A stretch of DNA of 7,284 nt from an uncultured Clostridia bacterium (GTDB lineage: Bacteria; Bacillota; Clostridia; Christensenellales; UBA1242). The notes under the pieces are model-generated. The model did no database searches. It had not been told where the DNA came from and saw nothing but the letters and a program-made list of their open reading frames with translations. The stretch is from NCBI GenBank assembly GCA_934746185.1, contig CAKVEY010000047.1, forward strand, positions 1-7,284, given 5' to 3'. The position numbers were made by a program, and so were the translations under genes. Position 1 is the first letter of the stretch. Each line of letters starts with the position of its first letter. Positions 5,426-7,284 of the stretch are shown piece by piece.

Positions 5426-6156
5426 TATTTTTTATCCTTTTTTGGAAATTTATCATACAAATTATAACTTTCTGGGCTAATTATTGCTCTAAAACTTCTT
5501 TCTATTGCAATAGGAATGTCTTTTTTAATATCTTTCAATAAATTTTTTATATATTCTCGTTGAGTTTTATGGTTAGCAGGGCAACAATTAAAAAACACTG
5601 GCATAGTTTTACTTTCGTTAATTGTTTCGTGTTCGTCTATATAAATCATAGGACGAATAACGGTTATATCAGTGTTAGGCAAATACATTTTAGGGGCAAA
5701 AGTTGATAATCTGCCTTCGTAAAACAAACTTAAAAAGAATGTTTCTAATAAGTCGTCTTTTGTGTGTCCTAACGCCACTTTGTTACAACCTAATTCTTTT
5801 GCTTTGTTGTTTAATATTCCACGCCTTAGTTTTGCACATAAAGAGCAAGGATTTTTTTCTTTTCTTTCAGTAAAAACAATATCGTAAATTTGACTTTTTA
5901 CTACCACATATTCAACATCTAAACTATCGCAATATTCTTTTACTTTACTATAATCGCTTTCGCCATTAAATAGGTCAACCGATATTGCAACAAGGTCGAA
6001 TTTATGGGGTGAAAATCGGCGAAATTTACTAAGCAAAGTAAGTAGAACTAAACTATCTTTTCCACCTGATAAGCCCACAGCAATTTTGTCGTTATCTTCA
6101 ATTAAATTGTAGGTTTCTACGCATTTTCTAAACTTAGAAAGTAATTTTTGTATCAT
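5425..6156 (-). CDS. ttcA: TtcA-type tRNA 2-thiolation enzyme (PP-loop ATPase)
   Basis: The protein has 243 residues. A PP-loop SGGKDS (30-35) after strand KIAVGL binds ATP. NPCSLCAKLRRG (102-113) supplies Cys104 and Cys107, and NCCPANHKTQRE (190-201) supplies Cys192, the third cysteine that in TtcA holds a [4Fe-4S] cluster. LGHTKDDLLETFFLSLFYEGR (129-149) and VIRPMIY are further family blocks. TtcA adenylates and thiolates cytidine 32 of certain tRNAs in the cytosol. Length and N-terminus (a helix like LLSKFRKCVETYNLI before the PP-loop) fit the short Firmicute form, supporting the ATG at 6156. Oddities: the usual NPCPAD is NCCPAN, adding Cys191, and the stretch before it is about two residues short. 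No Shine-Dalgarno site precedes the ATG. TilS is unlikely because of the Cys motifs; the exact substrate in Firmicutes is inferred. Confidence 0.88.
   Translation of the reverse strand: MIQKLLSKFRKCVETYNLIEDNDKIAVGLSGGKDSLVLLTLLSKFRRFSPHKFDLVAISVDLFNGESDYSKVKEYCDSLDVEYVVVKSQIYDIVFTERKEKNPCSLCAKLRRGILNNKAKELGCNKVALGHTKDDLLETFFLSLFYEGRLSTFAPKMYLPNTDITVIRPMIYIDEHETINESKTMPVFFNCCPANHKTQREYIKNLLKDIKKDIPIAIERSFRAIISPESYNLYDKFPKKDKK
5435..5441 (-). promoter_or_regulatory. Ribosome site of the ttcA-coupled gene, inside the ttcA end
   Basis: Read on the minus strand, AAAAGGA lies nine bases before the ATG at 5425, within the last codons of ttcA. With the TAATG overlap it fixes the start and implies re-initiation by ribosomes finishing ttcA. 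Confidence 0.65.
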
Positions 6157-6162
6157 TTTTAT

Positions 6163-6191
6163 ATTGTAAGATTTTTTATAATTTTTGTAAA
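6163..6191 (-). promoter_or_regulatory. Candidate promoter of ttcA, implying a near-leaderless mRNA
   Basis: On the minus strand, TTTACA (6186-6191) and TACAAT (6163-6168) are 17 bases apart, each one base off consensus. The -10 box ends six bases before the ttcA ATG at 6156, so transcription would begin at or very close to the start codon. This agrees with the lack of a ribosome site. No better promoter is seen further upstream on this strand. Confidence 0.55.
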
Positions 6192-6233
6192 GCGAATTTT
6201 TAGTTTTTTTGTAAATAAATTAGACTATTTTAT

Positions 6234-6263
6234 TTGACAATTTCCCCTAATTATATTTATAAT
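6234..6263 (+). promoter_or_regulatory. Consensus vegetative promoter of the lipoprotein gene
   Basis: TTGACA (6234-6239) and TATAAT (6258-6263) are both perfect consensus boxes, 18 bases apart. A start near 6270 gives a leader of about 70 bases, very AT-rich, with a near-palindromic AAATAAATA/TTATTTATTT region at its beginning. No riboswitch is recognised. The strength predicts abundant expression during growth. Confidence 0.82.
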
Positions 6264-6340
6264 TATACTAAATAAATATATATTATTTATTTTGTTATAA
6301 AATTTATCAAGTGTTACAAAATAAATTTAGGAGATAATTT

Positions 6341-7284
6341 ATGAAATTTAAAAAAGTTGCTACTTTATTAATTTTTTCTTTAATTGCTACTATTAGCGTG
6401 TTTTTTGGTTGCACGCCAAAGTATCAAAATTTTAAAATAGAAATTAATGGCGAATCTACAATAAATTTAAGCACAAGAGAAATTGGCGATTTATACACAG
6501 AAGCAACTGTTCAAATAAATATAAAAAATGCTCCAAATGATTCTTGCCGAAATATTTTAACGCAAGTTAGTAAAGAAAATATAGTAACAGTAACAAAACT
6601 TAAATCAACCGATAAAGATGTAGCACTTTTTAAAATTAAAGCACTTGAAAATATTTCTTCTTACGACCCTAGTTGTGAAGTAACTTTCCTAAGTGCAGAA
6701 GGCAATAAATCTTGCAAATTAAAAGTTAATATTATAATTCCAGTAACAAACATTTCAAGGAATGAAAATTATACACCTTATGTTGTTGCAGGAGATTTAG
6801 ATAATTCAAATCAACCTAGAAAATATTTTATAGATACCACAAGTTTAATAACTTTTTCACCAAGCAACACAACTCAAAGAGATATTATTTATAGTTTAGT
6901 TGATGAAACATTAATTGACAGATACGATATTTCTTTAAGTGAAAATGGTGCTATAAGCATTGGTAAATTATTAGACGAAAATAATGTTGCTGTACCTAGT
7001 TACATAGAAGTTTTAGCAAAAAGCAGTAGTGACCAAACAAAGAATTTTACTTTTAATGTTAAAGTTTTAAGAAATATTAGTTTTGAAGATTTTGCTATAA
7101 GTTATAGATACGATAACGAAAGTAGTGAAGAAATAACTTTTACTGGTTATGATAGCGACGAAGTTGATGCTGATAATTCACACACTATTGAAACATTAAT
7201 TAAAAACGGAATTAGTTTATCTTCAAATTTAGATGCAGAAAGAAATGTTAATTTCTCTGTAAAACTTTTTGAACAATCTGGATT
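6341..7284 (+). CDS. Surface lipoprotein with Ig-like repeats, truncated by the window edge
   Basis: The frame is open from ATG to the window end, giving at least 314 residues. AGGAGA (6329-6334) lies six bases before the ATG. Residues 1-23 are a lipoprotein signal: MKFKK, a hydrophobic core, then FFGC with Cys24 as the expected lipid anchor (Phe at -3 is less usual than Leu). After about residue 30 the protein is strand-rich, Asn/Ser/Thr-rich and low in cysteine. Segments near 31-135, 136-245 and 246 onward each run from a short strand, through a loop with Asp/Asn, to a closing strand such as CKLKVNIIIPVTNIS and FTFNVKVLRNIS. This resembles bacterial Ig-like (BIG) domains in tandem, though no exact family can be assigned. 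Such lipoproteins sit on the outer face of the membrane and often bind partners or polymers. Function is unknown; it is divergent from ttcA. Confidence 0.8.
   Translation, partial: MKFKKVATLLIFSLIATISVFFGCTPKYQNFKIEINGESTINLSTREIGDLYTEATVQINIKNAPNDSCRNILTQVSKENIVTVTKLKSTDKDVALFKIKALENISSYDPSCEVTFLSAEGNKSCKLKVNIIIPVTNISRNENYTPYVVAGDLDNSNQPRKYFIDTTSLITFSPSNTTQRDIIYSLVDETLIDRYDISLSENGAISIGKLLDENNVAVPSYIEVLAKSSSDQTKNFTFNVKVLRNISFEDFAISYRYDNESSEEITFTGYDSDEVDADNSHTIETLIKNGISLSSNLDAERNVNFSVKLFEQSG

Noticed and set aside
1..7284. TGA recoded as tryptophan
   Set aside because: TGG encodes the one Trp seen and no frame contains or needs an in-frame TGA; the absence of TGA stops is explained by preference for TAA in AT-rich DNA.

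Overview
The window is very AT-rich and carries endospore genes: a SpoIIID regulator, a SpoIIQ-like LytM/M23 protein and a possible YwmB-like protein. It also has strong AGGAGG-type ribosome binding sites on some genes. Together these point to an uncultured, low-GC, spore-forming Firmicute (Clostridia-like), perhaps host-associated. All ten protein genes can be read with the standard code. Only one tryptophan occurs in about 2,070 visible residues, which fits extreme AT pressure.

Layout, left to right. The tail of an unknown plus-strand gene (2-103) overlaps by 8 bp the end of a minus-strand gene (96-1454). That gene encodes an exported protein that looks like a polysaccharide deacetylase whose catalytic residues are gone. 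Divergent from it, a plus-strand run begins: a protein resembling a degenerate glycerol-1-phosphate dehydrogenase (1560-2594), a small secreted YwmB-like protein (2623-3114) and a SpoIIQ-like M23 protein (3167-3736). An acyl carrier protein gene (3809-4042) follows with its own near-consensus promoter and hairpin terminator. About 400 bp without a gene then leads to spoIIID (4499-4738), which is preceded by a plausible sigma-E promoter. A shared two-way terminator (4827-4864) separates it from a minus-strand pair: a TtcA-type tRNA thiolase (5425-6156) and a translationally coupled unknown gene (4877-5425). At the right edge, a consensus vegetative promoter drives a lipoprotein with Ig-like repeats that runs off the window (6341-7284).

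The centre looks like a rearranged version of the conserved Firmicutes block ywmB-murA-spoIID-spoIIQ-spoIIID-mbl. Here murA and spoIID are absent and an acyl carrier protein gene sits between spoIIQ and spoIIID. SpoIIQ acts in the forespore membrane during engulfment, and SpoIIID acts in the mother cell under sigma-E.

The least ordinary content is the divergent pair at 96-2594. Both genes are full-length and uninterrupted, and both appear to descend from enzymes whose active-site residues have been replaced. The small gene coupled to ttcA is also unrecognised. I found no CRISPR array, insertion sequence, rRNA or tRNA.
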